Shown here: piece by piece, positions 48,501 through 57,428 of the stretch
Numbering within the stretch: the first letter of the stretch is position 1
Layout: every line of letters starts with the position of its first letter
Assembly: GCF_035943815.1 (NCBI RefSeq)
Contig: NZ_DASZBU010000014.1
Coordinates: forward strand, 186,001 to 250,000
DNA: 64,000 bases
Source of the DNA: Frateuria_A sp035943815
GTDB taxonomy: Bacteria > Pseudomonadota > Gammaproteobacteria > Xanthomonadales > Rhodanobacteraceae
Direction: 5' to 3'
The notes under the pieces: generated by a model
The model's database searches: none
Seen by the model: only the letters and a program-made list of their open reading frames with translations
Told to the model about the DNA's origin: nothing
Translations under genes and position numbers: made by a program

Positions 48501-48615
48501 CGAAGATGCTGCCGGTGGTCGACTGCGCGAAGGCGGCGCCCGCGAAGCCCATGCTGAGGGCAATAGCTAGGGCCGTCCGGCGGATCGCCGGGCGATTGGC
48601 AACTTGCAAGTTCAT
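45559..48615 (-). CDS. Oar-like TonB-dependent outer-membrane receptor with carboxypeptidase-regulatory domain
   Basis: The 1018-residue receptor has a signal peptide (cleavage near AGAAFAQ) and a short beta-sandwich domain (about 30-105; QGRFAASQLPLGTYTVILRQ). A plug domain includes ENAYYINGFNTTDPLSGLGG, and a large barrel ends in RYVRFGVSYDF. It belongs to the same broad family as the receptor at 10653-13898, but length and loops differ. The substrate is unknown, perhaps peptides, given the neighbouring peptidase and permease genes. The ATG at 48615 follows GGGGAG. The region upstream has a possible promoter (TTGAAT, 17 bases, TAAGGT on the minus strand). Confidence 0.9.
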   Translation of the reverse strand: MNLQVANRPAIRRTALAIALSMGFAGAAFAQSTTGSIFGDAPAAQGETVLIQNATGFSREVPVDAQGRFAASQLPLGTYTVILRQNGQTVDSRKDVTLRVGAGSQVSFAAAASSANAQNLSAITVSANALPAIDVTGVDSRTVITAEQLAKLPLARSAEAIALLAPGVVEGSALFTGTAGGNVVTFGGSSVTENAYYINGFNTTDPLSGLGGLTLPYGAIDQQEILSGGYGAAYGRSDGGVISQVGKRGTNEWHFGAQIQWTPKSLKSDPKNYYYVSGTRAGDMRQYRNGNKAWDTTVSGYVGGPLIKDKLFFFAAAEAERKEGTNVGSDTAPRTTTYRYDDPKWYAKLDWNINDSNILEVTGASSKESYAGSLYDFDYATRTTGAFNSFDTSHKYGSDLYSAKFTSYITDNLTVSAMYGQMKGTLYENLVGSDAPYVFGADKQNPAFTGGSPIAGPQGVDYVKDPAHTSKNTNLRLDISYHLGDHTITAGIDNQNVADNHDSQIDSGPGYAWQYDSGDPNMFILGGPVANGAGWQSMPWVQAPNSSANGQSGYFVSRYIYAVGASVTTKQRAQYIEDAWQVSDRWLVKLGLRNDQFTNNNGAGVPYLRLTSPQWAPRVGFSWDVNGDSSFKVYGNAGRYYLAMPASVALRAAGSSLYTNEYYTYTGIDANGAPTGLTPIASSTGGPISNNLEYGQPRDPMTAAARNLKSEYQDEYILGFDKQLNQSWTFGAKATYRDLRNAIDDVGDSFAIQRKMTAMGIDPATVGAIQGSYLFNPGRTNTFMIPKADGSGYYEVPMTMQDYGFNTTLKRHYAGLNLYLEHPFDGKWYGKIDYLWSHSYGNSEGQVRSDIGQTDVSATVDWDYAQVMDYANGDLSNDRRHQIKAYGSYQLTPEVLLGGNLLVMSGMPKSCLGYYGPNETNPGLGYGSYYHFCNGQPYSPGEQHQPWTYRLDLNAEYRPEWAGKKLAFNVMVYNVLDKQTTTQTYAIHGSSAKINPSYGRPYSSMTPRYVRFGVSYDF

Positions 48616-48847
48616 GCAAAACTCCCCAAAACCTGTATTTGGATAAAGGACTGAGGCAATCGTCATGCCCCGCGGCAACGAGCACGGTCATCCTTCCGCG
48701 TCCAAATCCGGTTTTCAGGAGTTCCTGCAGGAGGTCGGCAGCCGCAAAGGGGGATCGACGCCGACACGACAGGCTGTGGGGAAGCGGGACTCGTTTGACT
48801 GAACCTTAAGGTGCGCAAAGCAAAAATTCAACATTTGCCGGAATTAC

Positions 48848-49894
48848 TTACGGCACATGAGGCCCGACGGCGCGACGTCCGAGCGCAGGGTCATCCGTGA
48901 AAAACGCATCGACGCCCGCTTCCAGATGGGCACGGATCTCGGTGATCGAACCTTGCTCGTTCCGTGCCGCGGTGGCGCCCTGCCGCAACCCTTCGGGCAG
49001 GAAGGCGTTTTCCGGGCGGAAGGTCCAGGCGTGCACCTCCAGCCCCGCGGCATGCGCCTCCCGCACCAGCGGCGTGGGCGGCCCAAGGTGGCCCGCGCGA
49101 GCCAGCGGCAGGATCGCGCGCGCGTTCGGGCCGATGGCGTCGGCGTAAGCGGCCACCTCGCGCAGGCCCGCCGGCGTGAGCAGGTCGGCGTAGCGCAGCG
49201 CGCCGCCGCGGGCCTCGACGTCCCATGGCTGCGCCTGCGGATCGTCGACGAGCTGCAGCAGGCGCACGTTGGGCAGGCAGCCCAGGCTGGCGCGCAGCTC
49301 GCGCAGGTTGGCGATCTCGAAGGACTGGATCACCACCGGCACGGTGCGCGTGGAGGCGTGCGCTCGGAGCATGCCGAGCAGGCGTTGCTCCATCGGCAGG
49401 CCCTGCTGCCGGTACCAGGTACCGTGCTTGATCTCCGGAATCAGCCCGGCTGCCAGGCCCAGCCGCTCATTTTCGTTCGCGAGCAGCCCGATGATCTCCT
49501 CCAGCGTCGGGATGGGGTAACGGCCGTCGTGGGCGGTCCCGCGCAGGTGGGGCAGGCGCTCGCGGGTGCGCAGGGTCTTGAGCTCGGCAAGGGTGAAATC
49601 CTCGGTGAACCAGCCTTCGACCGACACGCCGTCGATGCGCTTGGTCGTGCGCCGTGAGGCGAAGCGGGGGTGGATCGCCACGTCGGTGGTCGCGCCAATC
49701 TCGTTCTCGTGGCGCGCGACGAGCACGCCGTCGCGGGTCATCACCAGGTCCGGTTCGATCAGATCGGCGCCGTCTGCGATGGCGCGCGCATAGGCGGCCA
49801 GCGTGTGCTCCGGCAGGTGCGCGCTGGCGCCGCGGTGGGCGATCACCCGGACGCGGGGCGCAAGCGATTTTCCGGTGAGCACGCGAGTCACCAC
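48848..49894 (-). CDS. Glycerophosphodiester phosphodiesterase (GlpQ/UgpQ-like)
   Basis: The 348-residue TIM-barrel enzyme splits glycerophosphodiesters into glycerol-3-phosphate and an alcohol. The active-site region VIAHRGASAHLPEHTLAAY, with the catalytic His-Arg, is followed by the metal ligands in DLIEPDLVMTRDG and ARHENEI, and by EIKHGTWY in the middle of the chain. It has a GTG start and no evident signal peptide. It follows the nagX-like gene by 34 bases, so it is probably the last gene of the minus-strand GlcNAc operon. Its link with amino-sugar use is not obvious, perhaps phospholipid or teichoic-type wall material found with chitin. Confidence 0.9.
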   Translation of the reverse strand: MVTRVLTGKSLAPRVRVIAHRGASAHLPEHTLAAYARAIADGADLIEPDLVMTRDGVLVARHENEIGATTDVAIHPRFASRRTTKRIDGVSVEGWFTEDFTLAELKTLRTRERLPHLRGTAHDGRYPIPTLEEIIGLLANENERLGLAAGLIPEIKHGTWYRQQGLPMEQRLLGMLRAHASTRTVPVVIQSFEIANLRELRASLGCLPNVRLLQLVDDPQAQPWDVEARGGALRYADLLTPAGLREVAAYADAIGPNARAILPLARAGHLGPPTPLVREAHAAGLEVHAWTFRPENAFLPEGLRQGATAARNEQGSITEIRAHLEAGVDAFFTDDPALGRRAVGPHVP

Positions 49895-49928
49895 CGGGAG
49901 TCCGCGGACCGGACGGCCCGCGCCGCCG

Positions 49929-51074
49929 TCACAGCTTCAGGTAGATGCGCCGCCGATCCATCCACCAGACGATGGCCCACCAGAACGCTACGAACACGAT
50001 GGCGAAGGCCAGCGAAGCCAGTTCCTCGCTGCCCCAGGGGACGATCCAGCGGGCGAAACCCTCCTCGTAGATCGGCCGCTGCCAGCCCAGCGCCGGCAGC
50101 GCCACCTGCATGAGTTCCGAACCGGCATAGGCGGCGATCGCATTGACGCCGAAGCGCCGGCCCAACGGCGGCCAGCCGTGCACGTCGACCAGCCAATGGC
50201 AGGCCAGCAGCGCCAGCACCGCCCAGCCGCCCGTCCACAGCACGAACGAGGGCGTCCACAGGTTCTTGTTGAGCGGGATCCACAAGGACCACAAGGCACC
50301 GAGCAGCACCGCCGCCACACCGGCGACGAGCAGCAGCTTAAGCCGCCGCGCGCGCAACCACACTCCGGCGCACAGGCCGAGCAGGCCGGTGGCGATCGCC
50401 GGCAGCGTGCTGAGCAGACCCTCGGGGTCGTGCACCCGGCCCGTGGACAGGTCGAGGTCCCAGACGTAATGGCCGAAGACCGCCGCGTCAACGTGGTCGA
50501 CGATGTTGTCCCACTTCGCCAGGGTGCCGCCCCAGAGCAGCAAGGCGGCATAGCCTGCCAGCAGCGCCGCGAGGGCTGTCCACCAAGCGCGCCGCGGCGT
50601 GTAGACGGCGAACGCCGCCACCACCGCGAAGCACACGCCGATGCGTTGCAGCACGCCCGGCCAGCGCATGTCGCGGCCGGGCAACCACCAGGCCGCCAGC
50701 GCATTGATCGCCACGCCCAGCGCGAGGATGCGCAGCGCCCGCCACAGCGCCGCGTTGCGCAACCGGTCCGGCGCCGCGCCCTGCTCCAGCCGGGGCAGGA
50801 TCGCCAGCGCCACCGACACGCCCATCACGAACAGGAAGAATGGAAACACCAGGTCGGTGGGCGTGCATCCATTCCAGGCGGCGTGGTCCAGTGGCCAGTA
50901 AACGTGATCCCAGCTGCCTGGATCATTCACCAGCAGCATGCCGACGACAGTGAGGCCACGCAGGGTATCGAGGGAGGCGAGGCGGCCGGGCGGAGTGTTC
51001 ACGGGCAACTCGTCGCCGCGGCTGGCCATGTCCTTTTCCGCGCGCGCAGCGGGAGGTTCGGCGTAGGGAAGCAT
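49929..51074 (-). CDS. nagX: NagX-like (DUF5009/acyltransferase-type) membrane protein
   Basis: The 381-residue protein has about 10 hydrophobic helices. It starts with the signature RLASLDTLRGLTVVGMLLVN, followed by DLVFPFFLFVMGVSVALA, of the heparan-alpha-glucosaminide N-acetyltransferase-like family. Members found beside GlcNAc and chitin genes are called NagX, a predicted inner-membrane transporter or acetyl-transfer protein for chitooligosaccharides or GlcNAc. The name here rests on context: it starts 9 bases after the hexosaminidase gene in the same cluster. Its reaction has not been settled in general. Confidence 0.82.
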   Translation of the reverse strand: MLPYAEPPAARAEKDMASRGDELPVNTPPGRLASLDTLRGLTVVGMLLVNDPGSWDHVYWPLDHAAWNGCTPTDLVFPFFLFVMGVSVALAILPRLEQGAAPDRLRNAALWRALRILALGVAINALAAWWLPGRDMRWPGVLQRIGVCFAVVAAFAVYTPRRAWWTALAALLAGYAALLLWGGTLAKWDNIVDHVDAAVFGHYVWDLDLSTGRVHDPEGLLSTLPAIATGLLGLCAGVWLRARRLKLLLVAGVAAVLLGALWSLWIPLNKNLWTPSFVLWTGGWAVLALLACHWLVDVHGWPPLGRRFGVNAIAAYAGSELMQVALPALGWQRPIYEEGFARWIVPWGSEELASLAFAIVFVAFWWAIVWWMDRRRIYLKL

Positions 51075-51083
51075 GGCAGGGAC

Positions 51084-53402
51084 TCAGCGTCTCTCTTTCA
51101 GGGCGACGCGGCTGAGCGCGTACAGCGGCCCATCGATGGGTGCGGTGTAGATGAGGCACAGGCCGTGCTCGCCGCTCAGGGCCGGCAGCGCAGCATCCAG
51201 CGCGAACCGGCGCGGGCTATGTGCAGGATCGGGCAGCGGCAGGCTGGCCAGCACCGGGCCGTCGCAGCGGTCGGCATGCACCACCAGCTCGCCGAACGGC
51301 GTGGCATGCGGACGAGAGACCACCCGGTTCGCCTCGTGCGCCAGCTGGAAGTTGCGTTCCAGCCGGACGGCATCGACGTGGATCGCGGCCATGCCGTCCA
51401 TTAGCGTCGGCGGATAGAGTTGGCAGCTGTCGAACAGGTTGACCGCATATACCGGCTGGGTACTGGTCGCATCGGGCGTCGGCTGCAGGATCAGGCGGAA
51501 ATCCATCCCGGGGCAGTTCGCCAGTTCCGTTCCCGCGAGGCTGAGGAGGCTCGGCCGATCGAGCACGCGCTCGCGCGGCGCGGCCAGCGCGTTGCCGTCG
51601 GCAGCGAAGCTCGCGGCACGCACGGTGGTCGGCAGCGCCACATTGAACGGCAGGTCATAGCGCGGCGAGGCCAGCGTCGGCGCGGTGCCGTCGAGCGTGT
51701 AGTGGATGGCACCATAACCGGCCTGATTCGACAGCGTGACCGTGGCCTTGGCCGTAACCAGCGCCACGTTGCGATCGATGGCGATGTCCACCGCGAAGGC
51801 GCCGTCTGCCACGTCGATGTGCTGGCTGCGGTAGCGGGCCAGTTGCGCGGGCAGGCGGGCGAGGAAGCCCGGCCAGTTGTTCGCGCTGGCGGGCGACCAG
51901 GCCACTTCGCTGAGCGCATCCAGCCGCGGGAACACCTGATGCTCCACGTGCGCCATGGTGGGCATGTGCTCGGTCCACGCATTGGCCTGCAGGCCCAGCA
52001 CGTGCCGGGCCTGCGCCGCGCTCAGCACGCTGGGCACAGGCTGGAAGGCGTACACGCTCTGCAGCGACTCCACCCCGAGGCGGCCGGCGTATTCGTCGGC
52101 CAGGCCGCTCTGCACGTGGTCGAAGTACAGGCCCGGCGAGGGCGACATGATCACATCGTGGCCCAGCAGCGCGGCCTTGATCGCGCCGTCGGTGCCGCGC
52201 CAGGACATCACCGTGGCGTCGGCCGGAAGGTTTTCGCCCTCGAGGATCTCGTCCCAGCCGACCAGCTTGCGCCCGTGTTGTTCGAGATACCGGCCGATAC
52301 GCCCGATGAACCAGCCTTGCAGCGCATCCTCGCTGGTGACGCCCAGCTCGCGCATCTTCGCCTGCACCGCGGGCGAGGCCTTCCACTGGTCCTTGATCGC
52401 CTCGTCGCCGCCAACGTGGATGTAGGGCGAGGGGAACAGCGCCATCACCTCGTCCAGCACGTGGTCGATGAAGGTGAAGGTGTCCTCGTCCACGCTGTAC
52501 AGCCAGGGGTGCACGCCGGCGTCGGCGGACACCTGCGGCCGCCGGCCGGTGACGCCGAGCTCGGGATAGGAGGCCACCGCAGCCTGCGCATGGCCTGGCA
52601 TGTCCAGCTCAGGCACGATGGTGACGTGGCGCGCGGCGGCATAGGCGACCACCTGGCGGATCTGCGCCTGGGTGTAGAAGCCGCCGTAGCGCGCCGGCTC
52701 ACCGTCATGACCGGCGCCCGGCGGCGTGCGCCAGGCGCCGATCCTGGTCAGCTCGGGGTAGCGCTTGATCTGGATGCGCCAGCCCTGGTCGTCGGTGAGG
52801 TGCCAGTGCAGCACGTCGAGCTTGTGCTGCGCCATCTGGTCGATCAGCCGCTCGACTTCGGCCACGCTCTGAAAGTGGCGGGCCGAATCGAGCATCAAGC
52901 CGCGCCAACCGAAACGCGGCCAGTCGCGGATGGATAGCGCAGGCACGTCCACCCTGCCCTGCGAGGCATCGGGCGTCAGCAGCTGGTACAGCGTGACCGC
53001 TCCATGGAACAGGCCGGCGTCGTCGCGCGCCTGGACGCGGATGCCCTGCGCCGTCACGCTGAGCGCATAGCCCTCGGCCTCGCTCACCGGCGCCTGTGGA
53101 TCGCGTTGCAGCACGATCGCCGGCGCCGCTCCGTCGCCCTTGCCAATCTTCAGGCGCAGGCCACGTGTGCGCGCCAGCAGGTCGATCAGGTAATCGGCGG
53201 TCTGCCTCGTCGAGGCGCCGCCGTCGGCGAGCACGATGGGCGTGTGTGCGTCGACGCTGAAGCGCCCCTGCTGCAGCTCCAGTTGCGCCGGCTGCGGGAT
53301 GAGGGCCGGCGGCGCGGCGCCGGCGAACGCCACGCGCAGCGGCAACAGGGCGAGCGCCAGCAGCAGGCACAGGCGGCTGGAAGGGATCGGACAGCGGATC
53401 AT
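51084..53402 (-). CDS. GH20 beta-N-acetylhexosaminidase
   Basis: The 772-residue exported enzyme removes terminal GlcNAc from chitooligosaccharides. It has a signal peptide (LLLALALLPLRVAFAGA), a GH20b domain (about 25-150), and the GH20 barrel with its catalytic Asp-Glu pair in HVGGDEAIKD at about residues 333-334. The barrel also shows WHLTDDQGWRIQIKRYP and PELDMPGHAQA. A C-terminal Ig-like extension contains a chitobiase-type segment (ALVTAKATVTLSNQAG). The start at 53402 is spaced properly from GCAGGAG; an in-frame ATG at 53408 is too near. GlcNAc produced would be taken up by the permease across the divergent promoter region. Confidence 0.94.
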   Translation of the reverse strand: MIRCPIPSSRLCLLLALALLPLRVAFAGAAPPALIPQPAQLELQQGRFSVDAHTPIVLADGGASTRQTADYLIDLLARTRGLRLKIGKGDGAAPAIVLQRDPQAPVSEAEGYALSVTAQGIRVQARDDAGLFHGAVTLYQLLTPDASQGRVDVPALSIRDWPRFGWRGLMLDSARHFQSVAEVERLIDQMAQHKLDVLHWHLTDDQGWRIQIKRYPELTRIGAWRTPPGAGHDGEPARYGGFYTQAQIRQVVAYAAARHVTIVPELDMPGHAQAAVASYPELGVTGRRPQVSADAGVHPWLYSVDEDTFTFIDHVLDEVMALFPSPYIHVGGDEAIKDQWKASPAVQAKMRELGVTSEDALQGWFIGRIGRYLEQHGRKLVGWDEILEGENLPADATVMSWRGTDGAIKAALLGHDVIMSPSPGLYFDHVQSGLADEYAGRLGVESLQSVYAFQPVPSVLSAAQARHVLGLQANAWTEHMPTMAHVEHQVFPRLDALSEVAWSPASANNWPGFLARLPAQLARYRSQHIDVADGAFAVDIAIDRNVALVTAKATVTLSNQAGYGAIHYTLDGTAPTLASPRYDLPFNVALPTTVRAASFAADGNALAAPRERVLDRPSLLSLAGTELANCPGMDFRLILQPTPDATSTQPVYAVNLFDSCQLYPPTLMDGMAAIHVDAVRLERNFQLAHEANRVVSRPHATPFGELVVHADRCDGPVLASLPLPDPAHSPRRFALDAALPALSGEHGLCLIYTAPIDGPLYALSRVALKERR

Positions 53403-53450
53403 CGGCATCTCCTGCGCGGGGTGGCCCAGCATGCCACCCGCGCGACGGGC

Positions 53451-53484
53451 AAAAAAAAGGGCCCGCAACGTACTGACCGGGCCC
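53451..53484 (-). terminator. Terminator between the TonB receptor and hexosaminidase genes
   Basis: Read on the minus strand, a 7-bp stem CGGGCCC/GGGCCCG (53459-53465 with 53478-53484) with a 12-base loop is followed by eight T. It follows the receptor gene. Transcription of the hexosaminidase gene therefore needs read-through or its own promoter, which I could not find. Confidence 0.8.
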
Positions 53485-53530
53485 GAACGGGGAGCGCAGG
53501 CCATCCGTGGCCTGCGTGTCGTGCGATGGA

Positions 53531-56230
53531 TCAGAACTTCAGATGCGCGGAGAAGTAGTACTGACGGCCGTTCTCGTAGAAAGCGGTCGGGATGTACGCG
53601 CTCTGGTAGTACTTGGTCGTCGGGTTGTTGAGATTCAGCGCATCCAGGCTGAAGCTCAGCCAATCCGTCGCCTTGTAGCCAACGGAGGCATTCAGCGTGC
53701 CTGACGCCGCCTGGTAGTAGGGCACCGCGCCCTGCAGGCCGATCAGGAACGACGAACGCCAGCTGTAGCCGATGCGCGCGTTGAACATGTCGTTTTCGAA
53801 GTAGGCGCCCACGTTGTAGGTGTTCTTCGAGGTGCCGAGCAGGTTGTTCGAACCATCCGCCCAGGTGAAGGACGATGAGCCGTCCGCATAGGTGTAGTTG
53901 GCATTCACGCCGAGGTACTTGCCGATCGGCTGGTTGTAGGTCAGCTCGAGACCGGACAGGCGGGCATCGGCATTCAGCGGGATGGCGACGTTGTACGTTT
54001 CCAGCTGGTGGCTCAGTTCGCTGAAGAGCTGGCGGTTCGTGGTGCCATAGGCCACGTAGTCCTTCATGTTCATCGAGAACGCGGTGGCCGCCAGCAGGCC
54101 GCGCGGCATGAAGTACCACTCCAGGCCGGCATCGAAGTTGGTCGACAGCACCGGCTTGAGGTGCGGGTTGCCGCCGCCGCCGGTCTTGCTCAGGTCGGAA
54201 CCCCACGAGGAGGCACCCAGGGCCGAATAGTCCGGCAGGGTCTGGGTCTGCGACACCGCGAAGCGGGCGATCAGATCCGGGGTCATGCTGAATTTCAGGT
54301 TGAAGCTCGGCAGGAAGCGTCCGTAGTGGTTGCTGTAGTGCTCGCGATTCCACATGCCGAACAGGCTGCTCACGTCCGGATTGACCGTGGTGGCGGCATA
54401 CGTGTCGATGCCCTGGCTGATGTTGACGTAGCGCACGCCGGCGTTGCCGCTCCAGTTGTCGCCCTGGAAGTTGGCCTGGAAGTACGCCGCGGCGTTCTTC
54501 TCGCTAACGGTCCAGTCGGCGCCGTAGTTGTGGCGACCGGTCGGGCCGTCGTTGCCTGCGAGCCAGGTGGCGGTGGAATCGACTGCGTTGGCCAGCGCGG
54601 ACTGGGTGAAGAACCAGATGTTGCGCGGGAACACGCCACCGATGCCCTGGGCGAAGTCGCTCGGGTAGCTGCTGGTGGCGGCGCCCTGCAGCGCGCCCCA
54701 GAGGTTGCCCGGGGTGGCGCCCTCCGGCGACACGGTGGCGCGGTCGTGCTTGGCGTAGCGCACGCCGTAGTTGAACGACTCCAGCGCGCCGGCATTCATG
54801 TACTGGGTGAAGTCGGCCGAAAACCAGTTTTCCTTGTCGGTCGCCTTGACCAGCTGGTCGCCCCAGGTGCCGCTCCACTGTGCACCGGCCAGGCTGCCGT
54901 CGCCGCCGACGCTCCAGTCCACCGGCGAGCCGGCGCCATGTGTCTGCCAGCTGGCGCCCCCACCGTAGTTGTCGGTGACTTCGGCGATGAACTGTTTCGG
55001 CGTGGTGCCGGTTCCCTTGGTGGTGCCCGCCTGGAACGTCGCCGTCACGTTGTCCGACACGTTCCAGTCGGCGTCCGCGGTGTAGTAGTAGGTCTTGGCC
55101 TGGGACTTGCGCGCGATCATGTCGTACACGGTGTAGGGGGTGCCCGCCACGCCGGCGTAGGTGGCATTGGTGAGCACGCCGTTCTGCACGGTGTAGCCCG
55201 GGTTCGGCGCCTGCGTCATGGCCCAGTTGCCGGCCCACAACATGTAGTTGCGGTTGTAGTTGTCGGCGTCGAGCCTGGAGTAAAAGCCGCTCAGGCCCAG
55301 TGTGAGGTCTTTGCTCGGCCGGAACTGGGCCTCCAGCAGGCCGCCCTTGCGCGTGCGGGTCTGGGTGAACAGCGTCGAGCCGAGCAGCGAGGGAATGTAC
55401 ACACCCACGAGGTCGGGATTGGTCGCCGCCACCGGGCTGGTCGCGGTGATCTGGGTGAAGCCGCTGGGAAGCTCCTGGGCTTCACGCTGCAGGTGGCGCT
55501 TTTCGTCGAACACCTGGGCCAGGACGCCGAACGTGCTGTCGTCGTTCTTGTAGTTGAACAGGCCGGCGAACTGGCCGTCGGTCTTGGATGCCGTGCTGGA
55601 GTACACGCCGCCGATGCTGGCGTCCGCGGTGTACTGCTTGTCGAAGTCCAACGGCTTGCGCGTGATGATGTCCACGTTGCCGGTGGTGCCGCCGTCCTGG
55701 AAGCGGGCTTCGGAGGACTTGTGCACTTCCACGCGGCTGACGATCTCGGACGGCAGCAGGGTGTAGCTCACACTGCGGCCTACGGTGTTGCCCTGGCTGA
55801 GCACGAACCAGTCGGCGGTACCCACGGTGTGGCCGTTGATGAGCGTCTGGGTCAGGCTCGGGGCGGTACCGCGCAGGCTGATGCGGTCGGCTTCGTCGAA
55901 GCCGCCTTCCTGGGCACTGGACGAGCTGATGTCCACGCCGGGCAACGCGCGCAGCGTGTCGGCCACGTTGTGCGCCGGCAGCTTGCCGACGTCCTCGGCG
56001 GTGACCACGTCCACCACGGAATTGGCCCCGCGCTTGATGTCGATCGACTTCTGCGTCGACTCGCGGATGCCGGTGACGGTGACGGTGGCCAGCTCCTTGG
56101 CCTTGGCCTTGTCGGCCTGCGTCGAGCGGGTGTTCTGGGTGCCCTGGATGGCGTCCTGGGCGTGCAGCGTGCCGGCGAGGCACAGGCTGGCGACGATGCT
56201 TGCGGCTAACAGCGTTTTGCGGTGCGACAT
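53531..56230 (-). CDS. TonB-dependent receptor, probable chitooligosaccharide/GlcNAc uptake
   Basis: The 899-residue outer-membrane receptor has a signal peptide (cleavage near GTLHAQD), a TonB box-like segment (LATVTVTGIRES), a plug domain (VDVVTAEDVGKLPAHNVADT) and a 22-strand type barrel that ends YYFSAHLKF. Its type is the carbohydrate-associated TonB receptor of Xanthomonadales, and it lacks the carboxypeptidase-regulatory domain seen in the Oar-like ones. Its position between the kinase and hexosaminidase genes implies uptake of chitooligosaccharides. The start at 56230 is best spaced to GAGGGGAGG; an in-frame ATG at 56236 is too near. Confidence 0.9.
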   Translation of the reverse strand: MSHRKTLLAASIVASLCLAGTLHAQDAIQGTQNTRSTQADKAKAKELATVTVTGIRESTQKSIDIKRGANSVVDVVTAEDVGKLPAHNVADTLRALPGVDISSSSAQEGGFDEADRISLRGTAPSLTQTLINGHTVGTADWFVLSQGNTVGRSVSYTLLPSEIVSRVEVHKSSEARFQDGGTTGNVDIITRKPLDFDKQYTADASIGGVYSSTASKTDGQFAGLFNYKNDDSTFGVLAQVFDEKRHLQREAQELPSGFTQITATSPVAATNPDLVGVYIPSLLGSTLFTQTRTRKGGLLEAQFRPSKDLTLGLSGFYSRLDADNYNRNYMLWAGNWAMTQAPNPGYTVQNGVLTNATYAGVAGTPYTVYDMIARKSQAKTYYYTADADWNVSDNVTATFQAGTTKGTGTTPKQFIAEVTDNYGGGASWQTHGAGSPVDWSVGGDGSLAGAQWSGTWGDQLVKATDKENWFSADFTQYMNAGALESFNYGVRYAKHDRATVSPEGATPGNLWGALQGAATSSYPSDFAQGIGGVFPRNIWFFTQSALANAVDSTATWLAGNDGPTGRHNYGADWTVSEKNAAAYFQANFQGDNWSGNAGVRYVNISQGIDTYAATTVNPDVSSLFGMWNREHYSNHYGRFLPSFNLKFSMTPDLIARFAVSQTQTLPDYSALGASSWGSDLSKTGGGGNPHLKPVLSTNFDAGLEWYFMPRGLLAATAFSMNMKDYVAYGTTNRQLFSELSHQLETYNVAIPLNADARLSGLELTYNQPIGKYLGVNANYTYADGSSSFTWADGSNNLLGTSKNTYNVGAYFENDMFNARIGYSWRSSFLIGLQGAVPYYQAASGTLNASVGYKATDWLSFSLDALNLNNPTTKYYQSAYIPTAFYENGRQYYFSAHLKF

Positions 56231-56326
56231 GGTCATCCTCCCCTCAAGAGATCCAGCGCCGTGCGATGGTTGGGGCGCTGCTGGTTGTGTGGGCTCGCGC
56301 CCGGTTCGATTGGGTTGACAGCAAAC

Positions 56327-57361
56327 TCATCCGGTCGCGGCATGGCCGGCGATGGCCATGCCGGCCGCGCCGATCACGCCGTGCTGGCCGTGCTCCATCA
56401 GTCGTACGGGTACCTGTTGCAGGAACGGGCGCATCACGCCCTTGTTGAAGAAGCGCTCGCGGAAATGGCTGGCCATCAGCAGCTGGCGGATCTGCGGCAG
56501 GATCCCGCCAGCCAGGAACACGCCGCCGCGTGCGCCGTAGAGCAGCACCAGGTCGGCGACGAAGCTGCCCAGCAGCCCGCAGAACACCTCCAGCGCCTCC
56601 ACCGCCGCGGCATCGGTCTGCATGAGCGCCGCGTGGGTGATCGCGTTGGGCTGGGCGAGCGCGGGGCTCGTACCGCGCAGGCTGCAGATGGCGCGGTAGA
56701 GATTGCGCAGGCCCGGCCCGGAAAGCGCGTATTCGAATGGCACGTGCGAGCGCTCGCGCGCGAACAGGCGCAGGATCTCGATTTCCCGCTCGGTGCCGGG
56801 CGCCAGCGCGATCTGCCCGGCTTCGGTGGCGAGCACCGTCGCGTGCGGCTGGCCCGGCAGCAGCACCGCCGAGCCCAGGCCGGTACCCGGACCCATCACC
56901 AGCACCGGCCCACGCTGGGGCGGCGTGCTGGCCTCGATCACCGGCAGCGTGTCGGCGTCGGTGAGGAATTGGGTCGCCCAAGCGACCGCCTCGAAATCGT
57001 TGATCACCGCCAGCTGGTCGAGCGCCAGGCTGTCGCGGATGTCGCGGATCGACACCGGCCATGCCAGGTTGTCGTTGACGATGGCGTCGTCCAGCACGTA
57101 GCCGGCGCTGGCCACCACGCACTGGCCGATTGGCGCCGGCGCATCCAGATAGGTGACGAAATGCTGCAGCACCGCGGTGAGGCTGGGCCATTCCGCGCAG
57201 GCGTAGCGCTGGTAGCGCAATACGGTCACCGGGCTGGCGCCATTGGGCTGTCGGCTGACCAGGCCCACGCGCGCATGCGTCCCGCCGACGTCGGCGGCCA
57301 GCAGCAGGGCTTCCTGCTGCAGGCGCTGGGGCGCACTCCTTGGGTTGGCGACCTCGGCCAC
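56327..57361 (-). CDS. glk: Glucokinase-family sugar kinase (Glk type), possible GlcNAc/glucose kinase
   Basis: The 344-residue kinase belongs to the proteobacterial glucokinase (Glk) family, not the ROK family. It shows the phosphate-binding LLAADVGGTHARVGLV, the NDFEAVAWA segment with its catalytic Asp, GPGTGLGSAVL and LATEAGQIALAP. It has a GTG start preceded by AGGGAGC. Since the cluster's permease is of the kind that brings in unphosphorylated sugar, a kinase is needed before NagA. This gene is the obvious candidate, either for GlcNAc or for glucose liberated nearby. The substrate is inferred from place only. The promoter overlaps the operator at 57429-57442. Confidence 0.88.
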   Translation of the reverse strand: MAEVANPRSAPQRLQQEALLLAADVGGTHARVGLVSRQPNGASPVTVLRYQRYACAEWPSLTAVLQHFVTYLDAPAPIGQCVVASAGYVLDDAIVNDNLAWPVSIRDIRDSLALDQLAVINDFEAVAWATQFLTDADTLPVIEASTPPQRGPVLVMGPGTGLGSAVLLPGQPHATVLATEAGQIALAPGTEREIEILRLFARERSHVPFEYALSGPGLRNLYRAICSLRGTSPALAQPNAITHAALMQTDAAAVEALEVFCGLLGSFVADLVLLYGARGGVFLAGGILPQIRQLLMASHFRERFFNKGVMRPFLQQVPVRLMEHGQHGVIGAAGMAIAGHAATG

Positions 57362-57428
57362 GCGATTGCTCCCTATCCCCGATCCGCCCGACGTACCAGG
57401 CGTGGGCGGGCCGGAGTCTGGACAGCCA

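Noticed and set aside
51084..54353. Extended start for the hexosaminidase at 54353
   Set aside because: The extension is a shadow of the TonB receptor gene and crosses a terminator; the signal peptide starts at 53402.
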